Notes under the pieces: generated by a model
Told to the model about the DNA's origin: nothing
The model's input: the letters and a program-made list of their open reading frames with translations, nothing else
The model's database searches: none
Made by a program: the position numbers and the translations under genes
Assembly (NCBI RefSeq): GCF_001945445.1
Contig: NZ_MSXW01000019.1
Location: forward strand, 1-64,000
Reading direction: 5' to 3'
From: Pseudomonas sp. PA27(2017)
Lineage (GTDB): Bacteria; Pseudomonadota; Gammaproteobacteria; Pseudomonadales; Pseudomonadaceae
DNA: 64,000 bases
Part shown: piece by piece, positions 22,808 to 33,800 of the stretch
How positions within the stretch are numbered: the first letter of the stretch is position 1
How the letters are laid out: each line of letters opens with the position of its first letter

Positions 22808-23731
22808 ATGCACATTCGTTCCCTGTTCAACGTCGGCGTGATCGCCGTCGCCAGCCTGTTGTCTGCGCCCCTCTGGGCGGCGAGCGAGTTCCTGGTCACC
22901 AGCGACTGGTTGGAGAAGAATCTCGACAACCCCAAGGTGCGTATCATCGAAGTCAGCGTAGCACCGGGTGTCTATGAGCGCGGTCATATCCCCGGCGCAG
23001 TAAACCTGGCCTGGCACAGCGACCTGGTCGACCCGGTCAAGCGTGATATCGCCAGCCAACAAGCCCTGCAGAGCCTGCTGCGCAAATCCGGCGTATCGGA
23101 CGACACCACCACCATCCTCTATGGCGACAATAACAACTGGTTCGCCGCCTGGGGCGCCTGGGTGTTCGATGTCTACGGCGTTGAGAACGTCAAGCTGCTC
23201 GACGGCGGGCGGGGCAAGTGGGAAGCGGAAAAACGCCCCCTGAGCAACCGCGCCAGCAGTCCGGGCAATGGCAACGTCACCCTCAAGGCCGCCAACCAGC
23301 AACTGCGCGCCTTCCTGCCGGACGTGCTCGCCGCTGCCGAGAAACGCAGCGACGAGCAACTGGTGGATATCCGCTCCGCCGATGAGTACAACGGCAAGGT
23401 CTTCGCACCCCAGGGCGTCCAGGAACTGGCCGTGCGCGCCGGTCACGTACCCGGCGCCGTGAACATTCCATGGGGCCAGGCTGTCGCCGCCGATGGCACC
23501 TTCAAGTCTGCCGAGGAGTTGAAGAAGGTCTACGCCGCCGTGGGTATCGACGGCAGCAAACCGATCATCACCTACTGCCGGATCGGCGAACGTTCCAGCC
23601 ACACCTGGTTCGCCCTGAAGAAGATTCTTGGTTACGACGTGCGCAATTACGACGGCTCCTGGACCGAATACGGCAATGCCGTTGGGGTTCCGGTGGTCAA
23701 CGTCGCCGGCACGGTCTGGGGCGGCAAGTAA
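22808..23731 (+). CDS. Periplasmic thiosulfate sulfurtransferase (rhodanese)
   Basis: The protein has 307 residues from ATG 22808, with AAGGAG seven bases before. A Sec signal peptide runs MHIRSLFNVGVIAVASLLSAPLWAAS. Two rhodanese domains follow. The first (about 30-150) is inactive-like, with LYGDNNNWFAAW where the Cys loop would be, and has ERGHIPGAVNL. The second carries the active loop YCRIGERSSHTW (Cys near residue 255). It likely moves sulfane sulfur from thiosulfate in the periplasm. The next gene encodes a YeeE/YedE sulfur transporter 143 bp downstream, so the pair probably imports sulfur. Confidence 0.9.
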   Translation: MHIRSLFNVGVIAVASLLSAPLWAASEFLVTSDWLEKNLDNPKVRIIEVSVAPGVYERGHIPGAVNLAWHSDLVDPVKRDIASQQALQSLLRKSGVSDDTTTILYGDNNNWFAAWGAWVFDVYGVENVKLLDGGRGKWEAEKRPLSNRASSPGNGNVTLKAANQQLRAFLPDVLAAAEKRSDEQLVDIRSADEYNGKVFAPQGVQELAVRAGHVPGAVNIPWGQAVAADGTFKSAEELKKVYAAVGIDGSKPIITYCRIGERSSHTWFALKKILGYDVRNYDGSWTEYGNAVGVPVVNVAGTVWGGK

Positions 23732-23874
23732 GCCGCAGGAGGCACCCTTTGACGGGGGCGGACGTACCAGGCATGGCGTCCGCCCCTTTTTTATGGGCGC
23801 CCTGCTCCGGGATCTGCCCGACTCGACATTCGCCCCACTCCCTCAGCGGACAACCGTCAATGGAGCAACCTTGC

Positions 23875-25032
23875 ATGCTTACCTTACGCACCGGCAGCGC
23901 TACCCTGATTCTGTTCACGCTGGCCATAGCCGCCTGGGTGCTGGCTACGCCGAGCAACGAAGGGCGAGCGCTGAGCTTTTCCCTGCTGGCGGGCGGCCTG
24001 TTCGGCGTGCTGCTGCAGCGGTCGCGCTTTTGTTTCTTCTGCGTCAGTCGAGATTTCATCGAACACCGAGACCCACGCGGGCTGCTCGGTATTCTCGCCG
24101 CTCTGGTGGTCGGCACCCTGGGGTATCACGCGGCTTTTGGTGCCTTTCTGCCGGACCCGACCAACGGCCGCCTGCCCCCAGACGCCCACATCGGCCCACT
24201 GAGCTGGGTACTGGCGCTGGGCGCCACCCTGTTTGGCCTGGGCATGGCGATTTCCGGGTCGTGCATCAGCGCCCATCTGTATCGCCTGGGCGAAGGCGCC
24301 CTGGCCTCGGTGCTGGCCCTGATCGGCGCGCTGGTCGGTTTCTTTCTGGGGTTCCTGAGCTGGAACACCCTGTACCTGGCGAGTATTCAGGAGGCACCGG
24401 TGATCTGGCTGCCTGCCAGGCTCGGCTATGGCGGTTCGTTGTTGCTGCAGCTGGCGCTGCTTGGTGGCCTGGCGCACCTGCTGCTGCGCTACCGCCAGAA
24501 CCAAGAACCTCGGCAAACCAGCAATGGCCTGGGTGAACTGCTGTTCGGCCCACGCTGGCCGACCTGGATTGGCGGCATCCTAATCGGCACGCTGGCCCTG
24601 GCGGCCTACCTGCGCGTCGGTCCGCTGGGCGTCACCGCCGAGCTCGGCAGCCTGTCGCGCACGGCTGCCAACGGCCTGGGCTGGCTGCCAGAACGCCTGG
24701 AGGGCCTGGACGGTTTTTCCGGCTGCGCCACCGTGGTGAAGGAAACATTGCTGTCGAACAACGGCCTGTTCATTCTTGGCCTGGTCTTCGCCGCCTGGGC
24801 CAGCGCCCTGCTCGCCGGCGACTGCGCGCCACGCTGGCCAGGAGTACGGGAAGCGCTGCGCAACTTCATCGGCGGCATACTGCTCGGCCTTGGCGGCATG
24901 CTCGCCCTAGGCTGCACCGTGGGCACCCTGCTCTCCGGCATCATGGCCGGCGCTGCCTCCGGCTGGCTGTTCGCGGTGTTCTGCTTCATCGGCCTGATCG
25001 CCGGGCTGCGTCTACGTAAGGTGATTGGCTAG
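23875..25032 (+). CDS. YeeE/YedE family sulfur-compound transporter
   Basis: The protein has 385 residues from ATG 23875 (GGAG nine bases upstream). The longer frame reading back to 23470 is a shadow of the rhodanese gene. The protein has about ten hydrophobic segments and two repeats of the sulf_transp domain. Conserved cysteines occur in SRFCFFC, GMAISGSCISAHL, GFSGCATVV and ALGCTVGTLLSGI. In TsuA-type proteins such cysteines relay thiosulfate through the membrane. The periplasmic rhodanese encoded upstream fits sulfur uptake. The ligand is inferred. Confidence 0.9.
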   Translation: MLTLRTGSATLILFTLAIAAWVLATPSNEGRALSFSLLAGGLFGVLLQRSRFCFFCVSRDFIEHRDPRGLLGILAALVVGTLGYHAAFGAFLPDPTNGRLPPDAHIGPLSWVLALGATLFGLGMAISGSCISAHLYRLGEGALASVLALIGALVGFFLGFLSWNTLYLASIQEAPVIWLPARLGYGGSLLLQLALLGGLAHLLLRYRQNQEPRQTSNGLGELLFGPRWPTWIGGILIGTLALAAYLRVGPLGVTAELGSLSRTAANGLGWLPERLEGLDGFSGCATVVKETLLSNNGLFILGLVFAAWASALLAGDCAPRWPGVREALRNFIGGILLGLGGMLALGCTVGTLLSGIMAGAASGWLFAVFCFIGLIAGLRLRKVIG

Positions 25033-25053
25033 AGATGACTCTTGGAGCAGGAA

Positions 25054-25210
25054 CCGTAGGGTGGAAAACGCTTTACCCTTCCAGCGCTCTTCAATCGCAA
25101 CGGTGGACAAAAAGAGCGTTGCCCACCCTACGGCCTGCAGTTTGAGGTCGAACACGTATTCTGTGGGAGGGCGCCATGCGCCCGATTCGCGGGCATGGCC
25201 CGCTCCCACA
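25054..25210. repeat. Two adjacent repeats: GTAGGGTGG inverted pair and REP
   Basis: CCGTAGGGTGG at 25054-25064 is inverted at 25123-25133, a dispersed repeat type often seen between gammaproteobacterial genes. Directly after it, 25161-25210 is a Pseudomonas REP sequence with TGTGGGAG and CTCCCACA ends. It fills the gap between the convergent yeeE-like and recD genes and may stop transcription. Confidence 0.75.
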
Positions 25211-25227
25211 AAATAGCTAGGTAGCCG

Positions 25228-27261
25228 CTACGGCACGCCGGCAACCAACCGCTCCCACAGCCCGCTGCGTCGTTCCACGCGGCGTCCGATGGCCGCCTCG
25301 AAGATGCCCGCGCGGCTTTCGATCAAACTGAAGCAGTCCCGGGCGCGGGTGATGCCGGTGTACACCAGTTCCTTGGTCAGCACCGGGTTGAGGGTATCCG
25401 GCAGCACCAGGGCGCAATGGGCGAATTCAGAGCCCTGGGATTTGTGCACGGTCATGGCGAACACGGTTTCCACCGCGCCCAGGCGGCTGGGCAGGATCGA
25501 GCGCAGCTCGCCCGAGCCGTCGTTGCGCGGGAACACCACGCGTAGCGCTGAGCGCATCGCCCCGCCCGCCTCCAGCGCCGGCTCGGGCACACGCAGGGCG
25601 ATGCCGATATCGCCGTTCATCAGGCCCAGGCCGTAATCGTTACGGGTGACCAGCACCGGACGACCTTCGTACCAGCCGTACTCCTGCTCGATCAGCCCAC
25701 GCTGCAGCAACGCATGGGCGATACGCCCGTTGAGCGCCTCGACGCCCCAAGGGCCCTTGCGCACTGCACACAGCAACTGGAAGCGATCGAAGGCCGCCAG
25801 CACCGCGGCCGCCCAGCCGTTCCAGCGCTCCTCGCCGTCGGGCAAGCCTGGGCGCTGCTCATGCAACACGTTCAGGTAATCCGCGTAGCCCACCGCCCGA
25901 TCTTCACCGCCGGGCAAGCCTTCGAGCAGCAGGCGTTCGAAGGCACGATCCTGCTCACCAGCCAGGCGCAACTGGTGCAAGTCCGCCCCGCCACCTGCCA
26001 GCACCTCACGGGCCTCCAGGGCCGCACCGCGATTCACCGCCAGGGCCAGGCGGCCAATCCCCGAGCCCCCGGCAAAGCGCCGGGAGTGGCGAAGCATCAC
26101 GATATGCTGCGACAACGCCTGCTCGCCCGGCTGCAGCCCTGTTCCCTCGATGCGCTCGCCGGTCTGCTGCGCCAACCAGGCGCGGGTGGCCTCGCTGTAG
26201 CCGCCGGCTTCGGCGTCGCGGCACAGATCACCAAGTACCGCCCCCGCCTCCACCGACGCCAGTTGATCCTTGTCGCCGAGCAGAATCAGCCGCGCATGCA
26301 TCGGCAGCGCGTCGAGCAGGTTGGCCATCATTTCCAGGTCGATCATCGAGGCTTCGTCGACCACCAGCACATCCAGCGGCAGCGGGTTGGCCGCATGGTG
26401 ACGGAAATGACGGCTGTCCGGCCGGCTGCCCAGCAGGCGGTGCAGCGTGGTGACGGTATTGGGAATCTGCTCGCGCACCTGCTCGCTGACCGGCAGGGTC
26501 GCCACCTGGGCGCCGATGGACTCGGTCAGCCGCGCAGCCGCCTTGCCGGTGGGCGCGGCCAGGCTCAGGCGCAGCGGCGCGCCGCGATCCAGCGCGGCGG
26601 CCTGCAGCAGCGCCAGCAGGCGCACCACGGTAGTGGTCTTGCCAGTGCCGGGGCCGCCGGTGATGAGGGTGAAGCGCCCCCGCGCCGCCAGGGCGCAGGC
26701 CAGTTTCTGCCAGTCGGTGAGGCGCTGACCATCGAGCAGCAACGGCTCGGGGAACAACACGGCCAGACGCTGAGCGAGATCGGCCGGCGCATCACCCGCC
26801 GCCCGCAGGCGCTCGCCGATATCCTCGGCGACGCTGCGCTCGTAATCCCAGTAGCGGCGCAGGTACAGGCAGGTGCCGCGCAGCACCAGCGGCGCGACTT
26901 CATCCTCCGCATCGTGCAGCAAGGCGCTGCCGGCACAGGCCGCCAGCCAGGCGCCCGCTGTCAGGCCGCCCAGCACCTCGGAAGGCAGCAGGCTGACGCC
27001 CTTGGCGTCCTCGCCTTCCGGCGGCAGCGACAGCGCCGAATCCGGATCGGCCAGGGTGGTCTGCAGATCGAGGCACACATGGCCCTGGCCCAGCTGATGG
27101 CTGGCCAGCGCCGCCGCCAGCAACAGCAACGGCGGTGCCTGGGGATCCAGCTCGGCGAAGAAATGCGCCAGGGTTCGGTCCAGTTCGCGCAACCAGCCGC
27201 GCTCGCTCCAGGCGGCCAGCAGTTCGAACAGCGCGTCGCGGTTTTCCAGCATCGGCGTCAT
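25228..27261 (-). CDS. recD: Exodeoxyribonuclease V alpha subunit RecD
   Basis: This 677-residue 5'-3' SF1B helicase belongs to the RecBCD double-strand-break repair machine. Walker A is ITGGPGTGKTTTVVRLLALL (about 208-227), the Walker B-like element is VLVVDEASMIDLEMM, and GDKDQLASVEAGAVLGDLC is motif III. The C-terminal UvrD-like part has FAMTVHKSQGSEF and YTGITRARDCF. It is last in a recC-recB-recD operon and its start overlaps recB by 4 bp. Confidence 0.96.
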   Translation of the reverse strand: MTPMLENRDALFELLAAWSERGWLRELDRTLAHFFAELDPQAPPLLLLAAALASHQLGQGHVCLDLQTTLADPDSALSLPPEGEDAKGVSLLPSEVLGGLTAGAWLAACAGSALLHDAEDEVAPLVLRGTCLYLRRYWDYERSVAEDIGERLRAAGDAPADLAQRLAVLFPEPLLLDGQRLTDWQKLACALAARGRFTLITGGPGTGKTTTVVRLLALLQAAALDRGAPLRLSLAAPTGKAAARLTESIGAQVATLPVSEQVREQIPNTVTTLHRLLGSRPDSRHFRHHAANPLPLDVLVVDEASMIDLEMMANLLDALPMHARLILLGDKDQLASVEAGAVLGDLCRDAEAGGYSEATRAWLAQQTGERIEGTGLQPGEQALSQHIVMLRHSRRFAGGSGIGRLALAVNRGAALEAREVLAGGGADLHQLRLAGEQDRAFERLLLEGLPGGEDRAVGYADYLNVLHEQRPGLPDGEERWNGWAAAVLAAFDRFQLLCAVRKGPWGVEALNGRIAHALLQRGLIEQEYGWYEGRPVLVTRNDYGLGLMNGDIGIALRVPEPALEAGGAMRSALRVVFPRNDGSGELRSILPSRLGAVETVFAMTVHKSQGSEFAHCALVLPDTLNPVLTKELVYTGITRARDCFSLIESRAGIFEAAIGRRVERRSGLWERLVAGVP

Positions 27262-30200
27262 GCCGGTTCCTCCGCCGGCTCGCCGAGAAACAGCGCGTCC
27301 AGCCTTTCGATCAGCGCCCGCTGCGGGCGCGCCAGGTATTGGCCCGCAGCTGGCGCACGCAGGAACAGGTACAGCGCGCCGCCCACATGGGTGTCGTAGT
27401 CATAGTCGGTCAGGCGCAGCCGCAGGTGGCGATGCAGCGCCAGCACGTAGAGCACGTACTGTAGGTCGTAGCGATGGCTGGCCACGGCAGTGTTCATGGC
27501 CTCGGCCGTATAGGCCTGTTCGTCGGCGCCCAGCCAGTTGGACTTGTAGTCGACCACGTAGTAACGGCCCTCATGCTCGAACACCAAGTCGATAAAGCCT
27601 TTGAACATGCCATTGAGGGTGTCCGGGCTGAGCACGGGCCGCGCCACGGTCGGCATCTCGAAATGGCGCACCAGCGCATCCAGGCGCAGCACGTCGACCC
27701 GGCGTGCCTCGAACCAGAATTCCAGCTCCGCCTGGTAGTCGCTCAACTGCGCCAGGCTCACCGCGTTTCCATTGCCCAGCGACAGGGGCTGCACCAGCAG
27801 GCTCTGCAGCCACAGCCACAGCGGCTCGATCCAGGTTTCCAGGCCGCGCCGCTGGCAACGCCGCGCCAGGTGCTCGCGCAGTACATCCGGCGTCGCGGCC
27901 ATGGCCGCAAAGCCTTCTGCCGCAGCGATTTCCAGCAAGCCATGGAGAAAGGTGCCAGGGTTGGGCCCGCGCGGAAAGCGGTGCAGGCCCTGGGCCGAGA
28001 CGGGAATCTGCTCCAGCGCCAGGGCCGGATCCTCGTCGTCACTGGCGATCTGCACCGCCGAGCTGTCCGGCGAGACGTCGTCGTGGCGATCCACTACGGC
28101 AGCTTCGCCCTCCTCCATACGCAAGGCGCTGTAGGAAGCGATCCACCAGTGTTCGGCGGCGCGCCGTGCTGGCGTGCGCCAATGGGGCTCGAAAGCGTCG
28201 GCATCCTGGGCGCGATAGGCCTGGTCGCTGGCCTCGGGCACAGGCAACGCCACGCAGCGCGGTGGAACGGCCAGCGGGCTGAGCCAGTCGATCAGCTGCG
28301 CGCTCTGGGCCAGGGGCTGGCCAGCGCCGAGCAGGTAACCCAGGGCGCTCTGGTGCAGGCGCGAGGTCTTGGCGGTGCCGATCTTCAGGTCGGCGATACC
28401 CAGCCAGCAGGCATGCCGCGCCCGGGTCAGCGCCACGTAGAGCAGGCGCAGGTCTTCGCCGAGGCGCTCGCGCTCAGCCTTTTCCAGGCTTTCTTCATCG
28501 GGTTTGAGCAGCAGCCGGAGGCGTTCGCCGTCGTGCACCTGCACCGGCTTCTTGTCGTCCAGCGGGCGGAACGAACAGATGAAGGGCAGGAACACCAATG
28601 GGTATTCCAGGCCCTTGGATTTGTGGATGGTCACCACGCGCACCAGGGCATCGTCGCTTTCCAGGCGCAGCACCTGCTCCTCGGCTGCCTGCCCACGCCC
28701 GGCCAGGCAGTCGCCCAGATGACGGATCAGCGCCAGCTCACCGTCCAGTTCGGCAGCGGCCAGCTGCAGCAATTCGGCCAGGTGCAGCAGATTGGTCAGA
28801 ATGCGCTCACCGTCCGGGCGGCTCATCAGCCGTTGCGGCAGGCCGAAATCCTGCAGCAACTGGCGCAGCATCGGCAGCACGCCCTGGCGCTGCCAGCGCT
28901 GGCGGTACCCACGGAACTGCATGACCCGCGCCTCCCAGAAGCGCTCGTCGAGGTTCAGTTGCTCCAGTTCGGTAAGGCTCAGGCCAAGGGTCGAGCTGGC
29001 CAGTGCCGCACGCAGGGGGCGATCCTGATCGGGCTCGGCGCAGGCACGCAGCCACAGCAACAAATCGTGGGCCTCGACCGTGGCGTACACCGAATCCTTG
29101 TCGGACAGGTACACGCTGCGCACCCCGCGGGCCGCCAGCTCGCCGCGGATCGCCTGGGCTTCCTTGAAATCGCGCACCAGCACGGCAATATCGCTGGGGC
29201 GCAGGGCCGTCAGTTCGTCGCCCTTGAGAAAACCGGCGCGCTGCTGCTGCCCGAGCACCAGCAGGCGGACGATTTCGCTCGCCGCGCTGGCGGCCAGAGC
29301 GTCCAGATAACGCCCCTTGGCGACTGCTTCCTCGCTGGGCAGGTGCCATAGGTTGAGCGCCGGCTGCGCCTCGCCCTCCACCGTCCAGAGTTCCTTGCGG
29401 CCCTGAGCGCCGACCGCGATGAACGGCAGGTCGTCACGCAGCAGAAAGGCGCCCTGCCCGCCTTCACGGCTCTCGGCCCGTTCGAACAAGCCGTTGACCG
29501 CCGCGACCATGGCCTCGCTGGAGCGGAAGTTGGTGTCCAGGTTGTAGTGCCGCCCGGCCGTGGCCCGGCGGGCGCGCAAGTAGGTGTGAATGTCCGCACC
29601 GCGGAACGAGTAGATGGCCTGCTTGGGGTCGCCGATCATAAACAGGCCACAATCCGATCTATTGGCCTCAACTTGGTAGAGCGTGTCGAAGATGCGGTAT
29701 TGCAGCGGGTCGGTGTCCTGGAATTCGTCGATCAGCGCCACCGGGAACTGCTGGCGAATCACCTCGGCCAGACGCGGGCCACTGTCGCCCTGTAGAGCGT
29801 CGTCCAGGCGGGTGAGCATGTCGTCGAAGCCCATCTCGGCGCGTTGGCGCTTCTCGCGGTCGAAGCGCTGGCGAATCCACGCGGCGGCGTGGCGCAGTGC
29901 AGCCTCGCCCGGTGCCGGCAAGGCGTCGAGCTCGCCCTTGAGCGTGGCCATGGCCTCCAGCGCCGGGTGCGCGGGCGGCGAGCCGACCTTCCAGGCCTCG
30001 GCCAGGCCGTCCGGGGTCAGGCGGGTGAAGCCAGTGCCGATATCCAGCAGCTCGTCGTCGCCATCGGCCCAGGCGCGCAGCTTGTCGAGCCAGGGTTTGT
30101 AATAGCGCGCTTGCAGCTTGCGGGCATCGACCTGTTTCTCCGCCGCGGCCTGGTCGAGCAGGCCCTGCAAGGCATCGGCCCAGGCGCTCCAGGGCTCCTT

Positions 30201-30893
30201 GAGGGCATGCAGTGCGCGCTGGCGGTCACGCAACGTGCCATCGAGCAGATCCCCAAGCGCCAGGGCAACGCCCTCGTCCTGTTCGCCCAGCAGCGGGCGG
30301 ATGCGCTGACCCAGCGTGTCCGGCGCGTCCCAGTTCTCCGCTACCCAGTCCAGGGCCAGGCCCTGCAGCGGATAGCAATGCTGACGCCAGTAGTCGCGCA
30401 CCACTTCGGCGAACAGCTCGCTGTGGTCGGTTTCCAGGGTTTGACTGAACAGGCTGCCGCTGTCGAAGGCGTGCTCACGCAACATGCGCTGGCACCAGCC
30501 GTGGATGGTCGACACCGCCGCCTCGTCCATCCACTGCGCCGCCAGCTCAAGGCGCCGTGCGCACTCTGGCCATTCGGCGGAAGCGAAGTCGGCCTTGAGG
30601 GCGGCCAGCAGCGCGTCGCCTTCGCCATCACCGCGAAACACCGTGGCCGCTTCCACCAGACGCGCGCGGATACGATCACGCAGTTCGCGAGTGGCGGCAT
30701 CGGTAAAGGTCACCACGAGGATCTGCGGCGGCAGCAGCGGCTCGCGAAAGGCGGCGTCGCCGCCATGCCGCAGGATCAGGCGCAGATAGAGCGCCGAGAT
30801 GGTGTAGGTCTTGCCGGTGCCGGCACTGGCCTCGATCAGGCGGCTGCCGTGCAGCGGAAAGCTGAGCGCCAGGGGGCGTGCTGGCTGGCTCAT
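27258..30893 (-). CDS. recB: Exodeoxyribonuclease V beta subunit RecB
   Basis: This 1211-residue 3'-5' helicase-nuclease is the catalytic engine of RecBCD. The N-terminal UvrD-type helicase has the P-loop IEASAGTGKTYTISALYLRL, motif II IDEFQDTDPLQYRIF, motif III IGDPKQAIYSFRGAD, VVTIHKSKGLEYPLVFLP and LLYVALTRARHACWLG. The C-terminal nuclease keeps its metal ligands in GMFKGFIDLVFEHEGRYYVVDYKSN. Both ends overlap neighbouring genes by 4 bp, so recC, recB and recD should be translated together. Confidence 0.97.
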   Translation of the reverse strand: MSQPARPLALSFPLHGSRLIEASAGTGKTYTISALYLRLILRHGGDAAFREPLLPPQILVVTFTDAATRELRDRIRARLVEAATVFRGDGEGDALLAALKADFASAEWPECARRLELAAQWMDEAAVSTIHGWCQRMLREHAFDSGSLFSQTLETDHSELFAEVVRDYWRQHCYPLQGLALDWVAENWDAPDTLGQRIRPLLGEQDEGVALALGDLLDGTLRDRQRALHALKEPWSAWADALQGLLDQAAAEKQVDARKLQARYYKPWLDKLRAWADGDDELLDIGTGFTRLTPDGLAEAWKVGSPPAHPALEAMATLKGELDALPAPGEAALRHAAAWIRQRFDREKRQRAEMGFDDMLTRLDDALQGDSGPRLAEVIRQQFPVALIDEFQDTDPLQYRIFDTLYQVEANRSDCGLFMIGDPKQAIYSFRGADIHTYLRARRATAGRHYNLDTNFRSSEAMVAAVNGLFERAESREGGQGAFLLRDDLPFIAVGAQGRKELWTVEGEAQPALNLWHLPSEEAVAKGRYLDALAASAASEIVRLLVLGQQQRAGFLKGDELTALRPSDIAVLVRDFKEAQAIRGELAARGVRSVYLSDKDSVYATVEAHDLLLWLRACAEPDQDRPLRAALASSTLGLSLTELEQLNLDERFWEARVMQFRGYRQRWQRQGVLPMLRQLLQDFGLPQRLMSRPDGERILTNLLHLAELLQLAAAELDGELALIRHLGDCLAGRGQAAEEQVLRLESDDALVRVVTIHKSKGLEYPLVFLPFICSFRPLDDKKPVQVHDGERLRLLLKPDEESLEKAERERLGEDLRLLYVALTRARHACWLGIADLKIGTAKTSRLHQSALGYLLGAGQPLAQSAQLIDWLSPLAVPPRCVALPVPEASDQAYRAQDADAFEPHWRTPARRAAEHWWIASYSALRMEEGEAAVVDRHDDVSPDSSAVQIASDDEDPALALEQIPVSAQGLHRFPRGPNPGTFLHGLLEIAAAEGFAAMAATPDVLREHLARRCQRRGLETWIEPLWLWLQSLLVQPLSLGNGNAVSLAQLSDYQAELEFWFEARRVDVLRLDALVRHFEMPTVARPVLSPDTLNGMFKGFIDLVFEHEGRYYVVDYKSNWLGADEQAYTAEAMNTAVASHRYDLQYVLYVLALHRHLRLRLTDYDYDTHVGGALYLFLRAPAAGQYLARPQRALIERLDALFLGEPAEEPA

Positions 30894-33800
30894 GGCTGAT
30901 CATCCTGAAGTTCGCTGATCGCCGCCTCGAATAGCGACTGGTAGAGCACGGCGCCCCACTGGGCGAACTGGCCGTCGCTCAGCAAGGCGTCGAAATCCGG
31001 ATACTGGCGGGCCAGGCTGGCGCTCTGCTGCACTTCGCCGGTGGTGGTGTGGCCGTCGCCTTCGTAGACTTTGCGGGCAGCGTCCGCGGCCTTGTCTTCA
31101 TCCTCGCTCTTGGCGAGCTGGGCGAACCAGGCCGCAACCGTTCTGATCGCCACTGGCAGCGGCGCCTGCATGCCAGCGGCGTAGCCGTCCAGCCACTGAC
31201 GCAGCAGGTGTTCGGCATCAGCCTGGCTCAGCGGATCGAAGGCCAGACGCACGTCTTCGGCGACCAGCAGCGTGGTCAGCGGATGGCCACAGGCAGCGGC
31301 CGCCACATGGCTGACCCAGGGCCTCAGCAGGCGATGCCACTTGTAGGAAAGATCCTTGCGCTTCAGCCCGCCAGGCTGCAGCTCCAGCCGTGCCAGGGCA
31401 TCACCGGCCGCGTACAGATCGCCGAGCCAATCCTCAAGCGCGAGATCACCATGGGCGAAGCTCAGGCGCAGCGGCGATGGCAGGCGCTCGGGCCAGCGCG
31501 CCAGCAGCGCGGCGTAGCCTTGCAGCTGCGCCGGTAGTGGTTCGAGCAATTGCGCGCGCAGGCGCTCTCCGAAGCCGGCCACCGGTAGCCGGCCACTGCG
31601 CTGGATGCGCCGCGCGGCCCGCTCGAGTGCCGCGTCAACAGGCTGATTTTCCTGCAGGGCCAGTGCGGCAGCCTGCAGCATCTCCTGCTGGATCTGATGG
31701 CGCTGCAGGCCATCGAGGGCAAAGGGTTCGGCATCCAGTTCGGCCTGTTCGGCTTCGTCCAGGTGCACATTGAGGCGCCCGGTGAAGAACTGCTTCACCG
31801 GGTCACGCAGGAAGCGTTGCAGGGTTTCCAGGTTCAGCGCATCGTCCACCACGTAAGCGCCCAACGGCTGCTCACTGGCCGGCGCCAGCGGCGCGCGGTG
31901 GGAGGCGGCCCATTCGTGCACGTAACTGAACAGCGGCCCATCGCCGGAGAAATAACGGCGGCTGAAGGGTTGCAGCGGGTGCTCGGTGGTCAGGGCATGC
32001 AGCAGATCGCCGCCGCCCGCCAGGCGCCAGGCGCTGGCCAGGTGATCACGCAGTTGACCGATCAGCACCGACGGCGGCCGCTCGGTATTGTCGCGAATGC
32101 TGCGCCCGACCCAGCTGATATAAAGGCGCTCGCGTACCGCCAGCAGCGCTTCGAGCAGCAGATAACGGTCGTCCTCGCGGCGCGAGCGGTCGCCGGGGCG
32201 GTAGTCGCCGCCCATCAGGTCGAAGTCCAAGGGCGCCTGGCTGCGGGGGTAATCACCATCGTTCATGCCCAGCAGGCACAGGTGACGGAACGGGATGGCG
32301 CGCATCGGCATCAACGTGCAGACGTTCACCGCGCCGGCCAGAAAACGCTGGCTGAGCCCGCCCTGGTCGAGCCCACCGAGCCAGGCCTCACGGACCACGG
32401 CCAGCGGCAGGGCTTCTTCCAGGCTGGCCGCGTCGCACAGCTCCAGCCAACCCTCCAGGGCATCTTGGGCCTGGTTGCGCAGCACTTCGTCGCGTTCGTC
32501 CTGGGGCAGGAAGAAGTCGTCCAGCAACGCCCGCAGGCGTTCGCCCCAGGTTACCGGCAGCAGGGTTTCGGCGAGGCTGTCGCCATGCAGTTCCAGCGCA
32601 TCCAGCAGCCGGGTCAGCGGGCCGATCAGCGCGGCATCCAGGCCACCGATCTCGTCGAAGGGTTCGATGCCCGCCCGTGCGCCAGCACCGCCTACGGCAT
32701 AGCCGAGCAGCATGCGGCGCAGGCCGAAACGCCAGCTGTTCTGCTCCAGCCCGGCGCCCAGGCCGAGGCCTTCGCGCTGTTCGGCATCCAGCCCCCAGCG
32801 TACCCCGGCGCCTTCCAGCCAGCGGCGCAGCAACGGCAACTGTTCATCGGCGATGGCGAAGCGCGCGCGCACCGCAGCCACATCGAGCAGGTCGAGAATC
32901 TCGCTGACGCTGAAGCGGCTGTCCGGCAGGCGCAGCAGGTGCTCCAGGGCGATCACCAGGGGCTCCTTGCCGCGCAGCCCCTGATCCGCCAGGGTGAAGG
33001 GAATGAAGCGCGGGTCGTCGCCCGCGAACTGGCCGAACACCGCGCGGATGTGCGCGGCGTAGGTGTTGACGTCCGGCACCATGACGATGATGTCGCGCGG
33101 GCGCAGGGTCGGGTCTGCGCTGAACGCCGCCAGCAGGTGATCGTGCAGCACCTCGACTTCGCGCTGGGCGCTGTGGGCGACATGGAAACGCAGCGAATGA
33201 TCCCTGGCCGGGTCGACCGCCGGCCAATGCGTGCGGCTTTCTTCGACCGGGCGCAGGTCGAGGATGTCGTTGTGCAACTGGCCCAGCAGCGTGCCCTCGT
33301 CCATCGCGCTGAACAGGTCGATGCGCTCGAACTGCTCGCGGTAGCGCTGCGGCTCGTCGTACTGGTCGAGCAGGTTGATGTAGTCGCGGCCCTGCTTGCC
33401 CCAGGACGCCAACAGCGGCTGGCCATGCTGGTGCAGCGCCTCGACATCGAACAGCCCAAGCTGGCCGACCTGCCCCGCCTGGCCGCCAGCCTTGCGCTTG
33501 TGCCGGCGGTACTCGTGGCGCAGCAAGTCCTTGTCTTCGACGATATCGCCCCAGTGGTGCTGGGACGGGTTGTGCACGTAGAGCATCACCTGGCTGAAGC
33601 GCGCCATGGCCGCCAGCGCCTCGAGCATCTGCGCCGGCAATGAAGAAATGCCGAACACCGTGACCCGCCGCGGCAGGCCGCGGTGCGGCGCATCCAGCTC
33701 GGCCAGCCTGGAGACGAAGCGCGGATGCACCCCGGCGCGGCTCTGGGACAGATGCTCCTCGCCGACATCGGCCAGCAGCGTGCGCCACAGCAGCGGCTGC

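Noticed and set aside
23470..23874. N-terminal extension of the YeeE/YedE frame
   Set aside because: It lies out of frame over the rhodanese gene. A good ribosome site and the membrane-protein start are at 23875.
25714..29351. Long plus-strand ORFs opposite recD and recB
   Set aside because: They are antisense shadows of recBCD with biased composition (rich in Gln, Arg, His) and no family signature.
31697..33643. Long plus-strand ORF opposite recC
   Set aside because: Same shadow effect. recC is intact with all family blocks on the minus strand.
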